A DNA stretch of 64,000 nucleotides from Cytospora piceicola. Its lineage: Eukaryota; Ascomycota; Sordariomycetes; Diaporthales; Cytosporaceae. Every line of letters begins with the position of its first letter. The stretch's first letter is position 1. Made by a program: the position numbers and the translations under genes. This document shows, in pieces, positions 1 through 12,700 of the stretch. The stretch lies in assembly GCA_023375675.1 (NCBI GenBank), contig JALQBC010000066.1, positions 62,001-126,000 of the forward strand, written 5' to 3'. The notes under the pieces were generated by a model, which worked only from the letters and a program-made list of their open reading frames with translations, searched no databases and was not told the origin of the DNA.

Positions 1-3000
1 TAAAGGTAAGGTTATAAACGTCTTTTTAGTAAACTCGAAGTCGGTTATCCGGCTATAAAGTAAATACTTTAAAGTAAAAGGTATCGGGATTATATACTTT
101 ACTATAGGCGTAGTTATTATAAACGAGTATTACTAGTATAAAGGCGCTATAAAAGGTTCCGAGACGATCCTATTTATAGCTTTACGTTAAATTAGTAACG
201 CGGCGTACTATTTTATTACGCTTTTTACGTTTTATAAAACTACTTTCGAAAAAGGCTTATTTACGTAATAGGCTTCGATCGAGTATTTCGATAAATAATA
301 AGCTAAGTTCGAGTTAATATAAAAACTATAGTATTAACTCGGTAATAATAGGTTTTTTACGATAATAGCTAAGTTTTTAAAAGCTCGACGGCTATATCTC
401 TTTTTTATACGTTTTATCGCCGACCGGCGAAAGACGTTTATAGAAATTAAGCTATATACCGGTCTAATTATCGATTTCTTTAAGCTTTTAATATAAAGCT
501 TTTAGCTTAGCTAGCTTTACTATAATAAGACGATTAACGTTCTCCTACCGTATTAAGAAAACTATAAGTAACTCGATCTTATTACGAAAGATAATACGAC
601 TACCGTATTTAAGTTTATATTAACAGACGTTTATACCTTCGTCTAAACTAAGCTTAAGCTAAAGCAGGCCGAGTAAGCTACTAATAATAAGGCAGAACTT
701 AAGCTTACGATAGTATTTTTAATCGTAAAGCTAGCGAGTAGTAAGTAAAAGACTTAAAACGTATCTTTTTATAGCTTATAACGCGCTTCGATATACCTGT
801 ATATAACGGTTTTATTAGGTTCTATAAGTAGTAAGCTATTCGAAACGGGAATTTGTTAAAACGCCGTTTATAAGTATTAAAAATCGATTTTTAAAAAAAA
901 GCTTTTTAGCCTTATTTAAAAGAAGTTAACTAAATAAGACTTCTTTCCTTATCTAAATATACTCGAAAGAAACTCGGCTAAGTTTTAATATATAAAAAGG
1001 CTAATTTATTAAATAGTCGTAGATTAAAATAAAGTAATTATATTACCGAATAAGTTAAGTAAACGCTATACTATTATCTTTTATAGTTAGCTTATAAGCG
1101 TTATTTTAACTTACGTTTTTTTATTATATAACCGCGAGTTCCAGAATATTAAGCCGTTACTTCTATACTTTAAAAGTAATAATAAAGACCGGGCTAAGAT
1201 CGTAAAAGAAATAAATACAGTATATATTATAAACAGCTTTAATAAGGTTTTTATCGCTATTACATTTATTATTATAAAAGGGTTTAATATTTAGTATATA
1301 AATAATATTTAGTTTATAAAGCTCTTACTTACCTTATCGAAAAAGGTATAAGCGGCGGAAAAGGTATATAAGCAGAGGTAAAAGATAAAGGTAAACTTCG
1401 TTAAGCTTACAGAAAAAAGTAATTTAATAAAGGAGTTTAACTATAAGATTATAAAGGTAAAAGAAATAGTCGTCCGGATTATTTACGGCTTTTAGCCTAT
1501 AACGTAATCTCTACTTAAAAGATATATTTCGGTAGTATTATTATCGGAGTAAAAAACGTTATCTTTTTTATTTCCGGCAGGTTTTTTATATATATTAGTT
1601 TAGCCGAGTAAAAAATAAGAGAATACTTAGTCTAGTTATAGCTTTAGAAATATATATATAGATAAAAAATAAAATAGCTTATTAGTATACTTAGTCTTTT
1701 TACGATTATAGAAAGTTAAACTTTAATTATTAATCTAACTATATACCGGGTTACTATTTACTTAGTAATAAGCTTAAAAAAGAATATTTAATTATAGACC
1801 TTTTTTATTATTATATTTAATATAAAATAACGAATTAACTTAAACCTATAGTAATATTACTTATATATTTATAATTAAGTCTATTATAAACCGACTATAG
1901 TAGGTAGTTAATAAGTTCGAAGTATTCGAAAGCAGATATAAATACAGATATAGTATAACTACCTAAGTTAGACTAAGAGCCTCGATTATAATAGCTTTTA
2001 TATTTACTATACGGTTTATCTTATATTTAAGTCTAGTATAACCGAGTCGTTTTATTAGTATAAGCGATATTAAGTACCTCGAGCTTATAATACCTTTACG
2101 TTTAGATATAAAGATAATATTAAAAGGTAGAAGCGGAAGCCGAAAAAGCTTTAATAGTAGATAGTTAATAAGTATAGTAAGAAACCTTATCGGCTATTTC
2201 GGCTTAGAAAAAATAAACAGAAGGTAAATAAAGATAGATAAGACTACGAAAGTAGTAGATTAATACGTAGTTTTATTAAAGTAGAAATATTACCTGGTAT
2301 TTAGAATAATTAATAAATATTACCGGTTAATAAACCGGTTATTAAAAGTTAATAACTATTTTACTACCTAATTATATTAAGCGATATAGCTTTAAAAGAT
2401 AGCTAACTCTACTTTATACTATAGCTATATAATATATTAAAATATATAACCTTTTTACCTATATTTAGGTAAGGAGGCTGCCTTTAACTACCTTTAAGTA
2501 CCTTTATAAAATATTATTTATTTATTAATTATAGTAGCTAGCAGTTATATTTATTAAGTTTAATTTATAGTCTTTTATTTAAGGTAGTAATATTTCTACC
2601 TTTACTTATACCTTTAGTTATAGGTTATAGTTTATAGTAAGTATAAAGAAGAAATACGTTAATAGTTTAATCCGAAGTAGTTAGTATATTACTATACGTT
2701 ACTCTTAATTATAATACCTAAATACCTAAAGATATATAATTAGATATTACGTTATTCTATTTAGGCTAGGTAGTTTATTAAAACGTTTTAAAACTAATAT
2801 TTAGCCGTATATAGTAAGGCCTTCCGAAGTAAAACAAGCGGTATACTAAGTTCTATACTTTCTTACCGGCTTATAGTCTTTAAGCCTTTATCTTCCGAGC
2901 CTTTATTTTTCAAGCTTTTACCTTTTATATATCCGGTATAGCCTTCCGAGTAAGCGGCGGTATTTAATATAAGCATGTTACTATAGGAAATAGTAATAGT

Positions 3001-5205
3001 ATCTTTTAGTTTTTAAAAGGGTATATTAGACTTATTTATAATACTAGTTATAATTAATATCTTTTTTTTATTAGCTACGAAAGGCTATTTCTAAGAATAC
3101 TTATTATCCGTTATACTAGAATTACCGAAATCGATATTATCTCGGGGACGTATTATATACTATTACGTAACTGCGGTACTATAAAGCTTATTATATACTA
3201 TATCGTAGTGCTAGCTAGTTAGTATATAATATCGTATCTGTTATAATAGTAAAAGATATACTAGTATTATAGTTAATAACTCTTTTACCTGCTCGGCGTT
3301 ATAATATAAAAGTAGATTTATCTAGTAGTATACGCGGTTATAAAGTCGATTAAACTAGGTATCTGATACGAGGTAAGGCTAGTTAAAATACCTCGAGCTA
3401 TACTATTATGTTATAATACGAGTAATATCGAAAACCTAGTCGGAATTTATTATAATAAAGAGTGAGATTAGATTTAATAAAGGAAAGGTTTAACTTAAGC
3501 ACCTTTAAACGTTTACGACTTTAGTATATTAGAAGAAGTAATAACGTAATAAAGCGAATTCTAAAACTAATAGTATAAAGAACGTTTAGATATATATAAT
3601 AACCTAATAGTTATACCGGCCTATTATATACGTTTTAGGTACTGTCTTATTTAAAACTATTTAAATAGTAACTAAATATAATATATAGGTAAACGGAAAT
3701 AAACCTTAAAGTTTATTAAAAAGAAATTAATAAGTAGGTTTTAAAAAACTTTTAAGCTATATTAGACTAGTAAGTTTACTTAGTTTTATTCTTATAATAA
3801 CTTCGTATTATTATATCGATATTATACTAATTCTATTTTACTTATTACGGAATATACTATATTATATATTTAATACTACGCGGTTTATTATAATAACTTT
3901 AATTTTAACTTAACTTTTTTTCGAGTTAATTTATAAGGTTATAGGGATAATAAATCTAGTTAACTATATCTACCTTCTCTTTACTAATAAGACCTTTTAG
4001 TCGGCTTATAAGAAAGATCCCGATTAAAAAGATTACTTTAGTACCGAGCGCTTTTTTAGTTAAAGTTAGAAGTTCGATAAAGCCTTATATACTTAATAAC
4101 GCTAACCGGGAAAGGCTAAGGTTAAACAGTTTATCGTTAGACTTAAACGTAATATACCTAATATATACTACGTTTGCTTAAACTACTACCGCCTTTACTT
4201 TAAATAATATACTAAGTTATCGCTTTATAACGCTTACTATAATATAACGTAAGGCTTTATCTTTTATTTTCTTATAGGCTTTTATAGTTACGTTAGCTCT
4301 TTTAGCTAAGAGATTTAGTTATTATCGTTATACGGCTTTAAACGTACGATCTGTATAGCTTAAAAGATAGACTTTTATATCGCTTTCGGAAGATTTAGTA
4401 TAATCGTCTGTTATTACGTTAGTTAGGTTTTTTTCTTTTCTTCAGTTATCCGGTTTTTCGGTTTTTCGGTAAACTTTATCGTTCTTACTTTAAGCTTTTC
4501 TTTATTTATTATTTATAACTACTTTACTTTTAAGTATATAAATACTATCGACGTATTTTAAATAGACTTTTTTATAATAATTTATACCGACGATAATAAC
4601 TATTTTAACTACCTAAATATATTTAAGAAATAGATACTACTGTTTAATTCTTAAAATCTCTACTCGGTCTTAACCGGTTATATAGTATATAGCCGGTATT
4701 ATAATTATAGCGTTTATAATATAACCTATAAGTTTACTATTTACTTTTATAATAAGGCCGGCGTAAAGATTATCTTAAATACTTTTAATAGCTTTACGTT
4801 AATTTTATATTAAAAGAAGTACTAAAAACTAAACAGCTTTAAGCCGGATAGCTTAAATCTATAACCTTATAACCCCTGCTATAACTATCGTCTAGAAAAG
4901 TAAATCTTTATCGTAAACTTTATTACCTTTAGCTAAAGTGCCTAATCCGATATAACCTTTAAGGATACGGTATAAAAGCTATGTAAGGCTACGTAAGCTG
5001 TAATACTAAAATAGCTTATATATATACTTATAAGTATTACGTTAGTAAGGTGTTTTTTTAAATAATGATTTTTTAGTAGGTGTTTATTATATATAATAGC
5101 GCGCGATATCTTTTCGTATAGATCGAGATAAACTAAATAGATTTAGCTTTATACTATAAAGTATTTATTAAAGTAACTAACTAACCTTATAATATTTATA
5201 TATTT
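1..5205. repeat. RIP-degraded AT-rich repeat block
   Basis: This stretch is dominated by TA dinucleotides, while CA and TG dinucleotides are almost absent over long distances and CG is kept (tcg, cga and ccg are common). That is the expected result of repeat-induced point mutation converting CpA to TpA on both strands of a duplicated element. Every frame is dense with TAA and TAG stops and there is no usable reading frame. The original element was probably a transposon, but no terminal repeats or protein domain can be recognised. The left boundary lies outside the window. Confidence 0.88.
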
Positions 5206-5206
5206 A

Positions 5207-6360
5207 CAGCGGACCGACTGTAAAAAGCCTTATAGCTATTATAGATCTTTCGAGGCAGACCGACTGTAAAAGGTATTATAGTTATACGTTATATATTCTA
5301 TAACGGACCGACTATAAGAGGTATTATAGCTATACGTTATATTTTCCGTATTTTATAGTAAACCGACCGTAAAAGGTATCGTAGCTATTATAAATCTTTT
5401 AGGGTAGACCGGCTATAAAAGGTATCGTAGCTTAGTATCGCTTTTTTTACCCGGCGTAGCTTAAGCCGACTGTAAAAGGTATCGTAGCTATACGTTACGT
5501 ATTCTGTAGCAGACCGACTATAAACGGTATCGTAGCTATCGTAGATTTTCCGGGGCGGACTAACTATTAAGGGCATTATAGCTATACGTTACATGTTCTA
5601 TAGCAGACCGACTATAAAAGGTATCGTAGCTATCGTAGATCTTCCGGGGCAGACCGACTGTAAGAGGTATCGTAGCTATACGTTACGTATTCTGTAGCGG
5701 ACCGACTGTAAAGGTATCGTGGCTATACGTTACGTGTTCCGTAGCAGACCGACTGTAAAAGGTATCGTAGCTATCGTAGATCTTCCGTAGCGGACCGACC
5801 GTAAAGGTATCGTAGCTATACGTCACGTGTTCTGTAGCGGACCGACTATAAAAGGCATCGTGGCCATTACTAAGGCAGTTACGTGTCTTACGGCGGACCG
5901 ACCGTGAAAGGTATTGTAGCTATTACCTAGGCAGTTAGTTCCGTAGCGGACCGACCGTGAGTGTCCGCGGCGGACCGACCGTAAGAGGTATTATAGTTAT
6001 ACGTTACGTGTTCCGTAGCGGACCGACCGTAAAAGGTATCGTGGCTATTACCTAGGTAGTCAGTTCCGTGGCGGACCGACCGTGAAAGGTATCGTGGCTA
6101 TTACCTAGGCAGTTAGTTCTGCGGCGGACCGACCGTAAAAGGTATCGTAGCTATCGTAAATCTTCTGGGGCGGACCGGCTGTAAGAGGTATCGTGGCCTA
6201 ATATCGCCTTTCTTACCCGGCGTAGCTTAAGCCGACCGTGAGAGGTATTATAGCTATACGTTACGTGTTCCGTAGTAGACCGACTATAAACGGTATCGTG
6301 GCTATTGTAGATCTTCCGTAGCGGACCGACCGTAAGAGGCACTAGAAACACTACCTATAC
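5207..6360. repeat. Minisatellite of about 48-bp units, graded RIP
   Basis: About two dozen tandem units of roughly 46-55 bp. Each starts with a GGACCGACCGTAAAAGG-like core, continues with TATCGTAGCTAT, and ends in one of three tails (ACGTTACGTGTTCCGTAGC, CGTAGATCTTCCGGGGC, or a TTACCTAGGCAGTTAG type). Units at the left end are rich in TA (GACTATAAAAGG); units at the right end keep CG, TG and CA (GACCGTGAAAGG). The short reading frames across it simply follow the repeat and are not genes. Confidence 0.88.
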
Positions 6361-6419
6361 GGCTACGGTCAGATAAATAAAGGACTATTAGCTAGGGACT
6401 CGAAAGCGTAATAGAAGCC

Positions 6420-6655
6420 GTGGCGGAAGCTAAACGATCAGACTCGATAGCTATAATCAGATTCGAAGGCGATATAAAGACAGAGAGTTAGCTACGATCA
6501 GATTCGAAGGACGAGGGTCGAAGGCGATATAGAAACAGAGATAGCTATAATCAGATTCGAAGGCGATATAGAGATAAAGAGATAGCTACGATCAGGTTCG
6601 AAGGTCGAGGGTCGAAGGCGACAGAGATAACTACGATCAGACTCGAAAGCTAGCC
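6420..6655. repeat. Second minisatellite (GATCAGATTCGAAGG)
   Basis: Imperfect tandem copies of a unit built from AGCTAYRATCAGATTCGAAGG, GCGATATAGAGACAGAG and an optional GGTCGAGGGTCGAAGG insert, with a period of about 55-75 bp. It lies directly after the first array and has no coding potential. Confidence 0.75.
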
Positions 6656-6709
6656 TTAAGTTATAGTCTCGAAGGCTCGAATGTAAACTTTAGAGATAAA
6701 GTCTTAACT

Positions 6710-6795
6710 CACGATATATGTATTATACTCGAGATGCACTCTAAAAACATGTATTAGACTCGAAAATACACTCTAAAAACATGTATCAGACAGTG
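6710..6795. repeat. Short tandem repeat, 31-32-bp units
   Basis: Two nearly complete copies and a partial third of a unit starting ATGTATTAGACTCGA and ending ACTCTAAAAAC. It marks the right edge of the repeat block; sequence to its right has normal base composition. Confidence 0.65.
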
Positions 6796-9700
6796 TCTCA
6801 GGAGTTAAGACCTGCCGAAAATGGAGAAAATTTACTCTCGCTTGACAGGGACTTCCCCTGGCGGCACGGTCTGCCGCGCCCACGGTGCTGACGGCTCTGG
6901 CACTGTAATCTACGCCAGCGCCTTCGATGTGCACATCGGCCCTCCTCAGGCACAGGTCGTCGCCACTTGCAAGTATTCCTTAAGGGGTGCCCTATGTCGA
7001 GCAAAAAAAAAATGCTATACGGGATGCTCGTGCTGTAGTTTTCCCCCAAGGTAAAAGTGCATAACCATTGGTGCCATCAAGACTAGGATATGCCGTCCTT
7101 CCTGTACTTCTGAGCGGGCCAGACAAGCCCTCAGTCATACACGCTTCGTACATGTAGGTATACCATTGGGTCCATATCAAACTTCCGAGGTGCCCATGCG
7201 TAACTTGAGCTCGAAACCTGGGGATGGGCCAGATATTGCTATGGCGGATTTTGGACCTGGGGTGGAAGACGCTGATCAATGTACATCATACACCGCCGTC
7301 TTTGATAGAGGCTGATGATAATTCGACGTCGAAATAAGGTTGAAGCTAGCTGGATACTAGTTATGGGGTACGCGCCAGCCCGGGATCCCCTGGGGATGAT
7401 TCGCATTAGCATGATCCCCACCCCGGCAGCCGAGATCCACTCGGGCCAGACTTATAGCATAATAAGAGGCCCCAATATACCGTAGGACGAACGTGACTGA
7501 CAATGGTATCTACGTAAGATGTAAATTTCCGGGAAGCACGAAAGGAAGCCCCTCGATACTGGTAGACCCCAGTGCTCCTCTTGAGGCCATGGCCCAGCCC
7601 CATCCACGAGTTCAATCGACGGACTATGCTCGCCATGTAAGAACAGATTGTGGTCTAATGAAGGTATGAAGACCGAGATAGAACATCGCATTGTCAATCA
7701 ATAACGGTATAGAGTCAATATAGAGCTGGTGCCAGTTCCGTAAAGGACACTGCTGTCACACAGGATCCACTATACACGTACACAGTAAAGAAAGACACAT
7801 CTCTATCCATGGAAATACCTAATCTCTCCTGGCTCGAATTATCATGAGGTCAGAGCAATTGACAGGGGCTCACCAATCCCCAATTTTGAAACGTACCCCA
7901 CGACTTGGGTTGCTTTGCATGTTAGTCATGACCTTGGCATGGCTGCCCATTGAAAAGCCTGGGCTCACCTCCACCTCCGTGCGCTGGTGGTGTTGCCCGG
8001 TACCTAATGATTTAGCGGCAAAGGTCATTCGGATCCCACGAAACCCCGGGCCCCCCATTGCAGTGGTAAATTAGACTAAATCGAGACCGAGCACGGCAAT
8101 GGGCCGGTCATCTACGCCAGCTGGCCGGCACGTGAACTGAGGTATGACACTCGAAGTCTTCATCCGCCTCCCACAGACAAAACTTCTGTAAAATAACCGA
8201 TTTCCTTGCTCCATCTCATAAGCAAGATCCAAACAGCCTTTAGTACTGCCCAGTGTGGTTGAGAACTTCTGACATTGGCTGGTCTACGGTTATAGACCCA
8301 AATCATCGCAGTGACTGGAATGCATATTCATGGATGCTCAAGGCCTGATAATTCTTGCATGGACAACACAAGTCATGATTAGAAGATAGGGGAGCTTGGG
8401 ATTTCGGTGAAAAGTATACTCAGGGACTTGATATAAGTAGGACGAAGATGCTCATCATGTCCACGGGATGGACATAAGGTAACCAGTCTCCCAGGCCTGT
8501 TCCTCGTGTGCTTTATGCATACAACAATGAATGATTATCTGAAGCAGTCCAGAGCTTTAGTCGTAAGTAGCAGTAAGCTTTGAAAGATGGTAACTGTCGC
8601 GATCACCACGTCTATCTATCCCCCACGCGGAACAACACAAGATCAAGTATCATACCTCTCCACAATGCCTACCGCTGTCACTTTGATGTGCTGTAATTCA
8701 CCTGTGGATCGGGAACGTAAATACGCAAGGGAAAAGTTTATATGATATATGTGTGGAGTCACCTGTGAGTATCTAGATAGAGGGTACTTGGTACTAGACA
8801 CAGTTATCACATACCTGGTTGGTGTGACTTTCCCGCTTAAAGCCGCAACTATTGTTGGAGCCACTAGGTGTGCAAGTCTGGCGATATTCGCCTACAAGAT
8901 TGGTGTGGCATGTTACGAGACAGGCCCCAGGTGCCCGGGAGGCACTGCCTAGGGGCACGGGAGAAGCGATGTTCGATAGCCCATTTTCTGTGAACTCTGA
9001 GGAACGAACGATCCTGAATCCCCCGAAGGTGGTATTCTGCAGTGGAACCGACGTCATGAGTAGGCTTTCAATTGAACAGGTCACAGCAAGGCTCCGTCCC
9101 AGGAAAATTCTCTTCGTTGATCCGCGTCCTCCTCGTTAGCGCGCCTGGATGGAAAAGTGTCTTATTTCCCCTGGAGCCTGAAGGTTGTTCGAGTACTAGA
9201 CATGTGTCAGGTATTAATGATCGCCGTAGATGACGAATCACTTGTACAGGAAATTCGGCACTTCATTCGAAATGCGCCATTACCTGAGCCCAGCTTGCTA
9301 TCCGCGGCCATCGTACCGCATATGAAGGATCGCATCCAAGATAGGTGTTGCGCTGGATGGGGACAGGGATGGAGGGACTGGTGATCAGGGGATCGTCACT
9401 GATGGCGCATCATAGCCTTCGAGAAGGTTTCTAGCGCGAGCTGCGAAACCAGCCAGCCCCGTGTGGGTGTGTGGCTAAGTCTCGAGGCTTCGCCGTTCCC
9501 TGTCTCGCTGTGAGCTTCCGAAAGCCGTTCCGAGATTCGGTTCGAATCCGAAACAATGTGCGGACATGCCCACCCGTCATGTGCCCGTCGGTATGTTACT
9601 AACCGTTTGGCCGCCTGGGAGAACACCGGGACAACTCTCACCGCCATATCCGCTGCAGAGCCTCACTTGCGAACTAGGACAAAGCCGATGAATGTGCTTC

Positions 9701-12700
9701 GGGGCAGGGCGGCCGGGCAGGTCGAGGAGTCCGACCCCACCCGATACGCCCCGCGCCTGTGATCAGAACTCCCGAGGTGCCCAGGTGGTCAATCTCGCGG
9801 AAGCATTGGGGCCCAAGTATACCCAGCCAGGCACATGTCCATCCGTCAGCATACGTAGTGACGGTGTGCGGTCCAAGCCGTGTCAATGTCGCGATGGCCT
9901 CTCGGCAATGACGCGGGAATCGCGGCTTGGGGTATGGGTTCTCTACATGGCCTTGACGTGCACATCACTGGGTACCATCCAAGGTTCTGGGTGGGGAAAA
10001 CCAAAGATCCCCTGCATGTGGCTGTACAGGTACCGCATGTGTTGTTGAGTAGTGTGTACTGTTCTGCACGCGCTTCGCAACGCGGATCCATATCCACATG
10101 GTCTCAAACTTGCCGTGGTGCTGTTATCATGGCTTTTGCGGTATTAGAAAGGCATCAGACGGATGGATGTCATAGCCATGGTTGAATTATATCTATCAGC
10201 AGCAGGTGGGTTTTGCGGCCCGCTGGAGTCCTCGCGAATTCAGAAATCAGAAGGCCATGCATGTGAGTGGGGATGGAGGGAGCCTGTCAACAAGATTTGA
10301 GCTCATCGTCCGGGCGATCGGCCGAGACACGGTCCACGTCACAGAGATGGATTGATGCTTTTTACATGGTTTGGCCAAGTTTGTGGCTGATCCCGGATGA
10401 TCTGGGCTAGAGGGGAACAAGTCAGTGCTCACCTTGTTTAGGCGACTATATGCGACGGTGAATTCTAAGACACTAAGCCGCATCGAGTAGCAGAGCACTC
10501 CTGGTTCTCAACTCGACCGTAAGAAACCACGGGCCCTGGGCGAGTTTGGCCTGGAAGTAACCCGGGTACACAGCCCCGAACATACCTACCTAGGTAGGTA
10601 TACGCTACCTAGGTACCGTAACTAGGTACCCAGGTAGCCAGGCGTTGTTTCAATTAAGAACAAAAACAGGCCCAAAGGGGCGAGCGAGCACATACTCGGT
10701 AGCAGAGCAGGAATGGCACTAGAATGATGTCTATCTCCAGGTGAGGAAAGGAGAGAACAGAAGTGTTGATTTCTACAGGTGGCCCAATCACACGGTGCCG
10801 AGAGCAAAGATGCCAGGGCGTTTCCTCGCTGTTTGCCGACCTCAAAGGCCCATAGTAATCGCACAGGTAAGTAAGTTAACGAAATATGACATCCGCACTT
10901 GAGAGGTACCGGTACCTTACGGCGCCAACCTCACGTTAGAACCTCTCTAGTGGGCGTGTGCCTGGCTTTTAGCGCGTCCACGGGTACCTCCCAAGACATG
11001 TTAGACAGGGATCCTGCTTCTGGCCTGCGCTATCTCGCCTGCCGGTGTTCTTAGGCGGTAGGTCTCTCGTTAGCAGCGAGCATACAAGTAAGACACGCAG
11101 AACAGAGAAAGGTAGGCAGAGGTAAAGGCCTAGTCGGGTTACGGACAGGGTTATAGAGCATGGCACCCTATTCCGCGGTGTGGTAGCTTAAGACAAGGAT
11201 TACGAACCTGGGTGAGAAGAGCAAGACTACCTTTCCCTGGACGACACACTCACACGCCATCCATCCGCGGGCGGTAGGTGACTTGTAACTCTAGGTTCGC
11301 TGACCTAGGTACTGAAGTACCCAGGTAGGTGGTAGAACCGGGCTGTTGCACCGCCCTCTTAGTGTAATTCCTCATCTCTGCCACTGCCAGCTTGTCAGTG
11401 CTTGTCTGCTAGTGGGCCTAGCGGCAAACCCCTGATGGAGATCGACAAGCACGCTTTTTTCGTGTTTTTTTCTTTTTTACCTTCCTGTTATTTTTCGCAT
11501 CACCTGGCATGAACTCGCGACAAATGATGTGCAGTTTGTTACATGCCTAGAGTTTTCCTTGGACCAGCTGGCAGGCCTCAGTCGGGCCATAAGTACCCTT
11601 CGGTAGAGGGGGTGGGGTTGGGTGGATCTGCCCCAGGGTGCCCAGGGAAGCAGCTTGAGGCCCGGCAGCACAGAAGAAGAGGACGACACCCTCCTCTGGA
11701 GACCGGTAACGCGGAGTAGCCTTGAGACTGTGAACGTCAGAGTACCAGTTAACCGAGCCAGCTGCCCGACAGAAAACCTTTCATGGTCATCTGGAGAAGA
11801 AAAAGCACGTTGGCACTGCAGATAGATCGGCCTGAAGCAAAACGAAGTAAAGCCAAGATCAATGATAGGACTCATGTGGAGTTTAGGACTCTCCTCTGTC
11901 CCACCGTTGCAATACTGCTCTTGGAGTTACCGCCTTGAAAACATTTTTAGGGATCGCTCACTGCTTAGTCTGTTTAGTCTACTTAGTCTCGTAGTGTGGA
12001 AGAAGGGGGGAAAGTAATACACGGGACTGTAATCCCCGCGTATCGTTCTATACCTAGATAACACAGCGCATCTCTCCTTTCACGGTAAAGTAATGCAAGC
12101 CATATGGTGGGGATCTTGTATACAGATGGAGGTGCTGGGGTCGTCATGCTCTCTTACTACCTCCTCCTCCTCTAACCTCTCCCGAGCTTGGCCTCCCGGT
12201 TATTAACCCCGTCATAGTCACCCATGAAAACCATCTAGATATGTAGAAAATGTGCGGATATTGGTTGACACTTGGGAACAACCTTGGATGGGGTTGGTTG
12301 GTGTCTAGGTTTCCATATGACCTCGACGGCGGATTGATATTCGAGAACAATTGAAACCTTCTAGCGTACATAGCGTGCTGGATAGGCCTAAAGCATCAGA
12401 TTACCTACCTAGGTACGTACCTAGGTAGATACTACACTGCTAAAGACAAACATATACTTCAGTACTTTACCTAGGTACATATGTAACTTAGTACATGACT
12501 ACCTACTTAAGTAGGTACCTACCTAGGTACTTACGTTCGTAGAAACTTACCTAGGTAGGTAGTGAACGCAACGGTAAATCACTCCGAGCTGAGCCTTCCA
12601 GACCAATGCAAGCATGCCGCCCTGTTGGGTGACGAACCCTGTGTTTACTGGTGTCGTGTGACGAACCGTTGCTTTATAATGGATTGTTTATTGCTTTTTC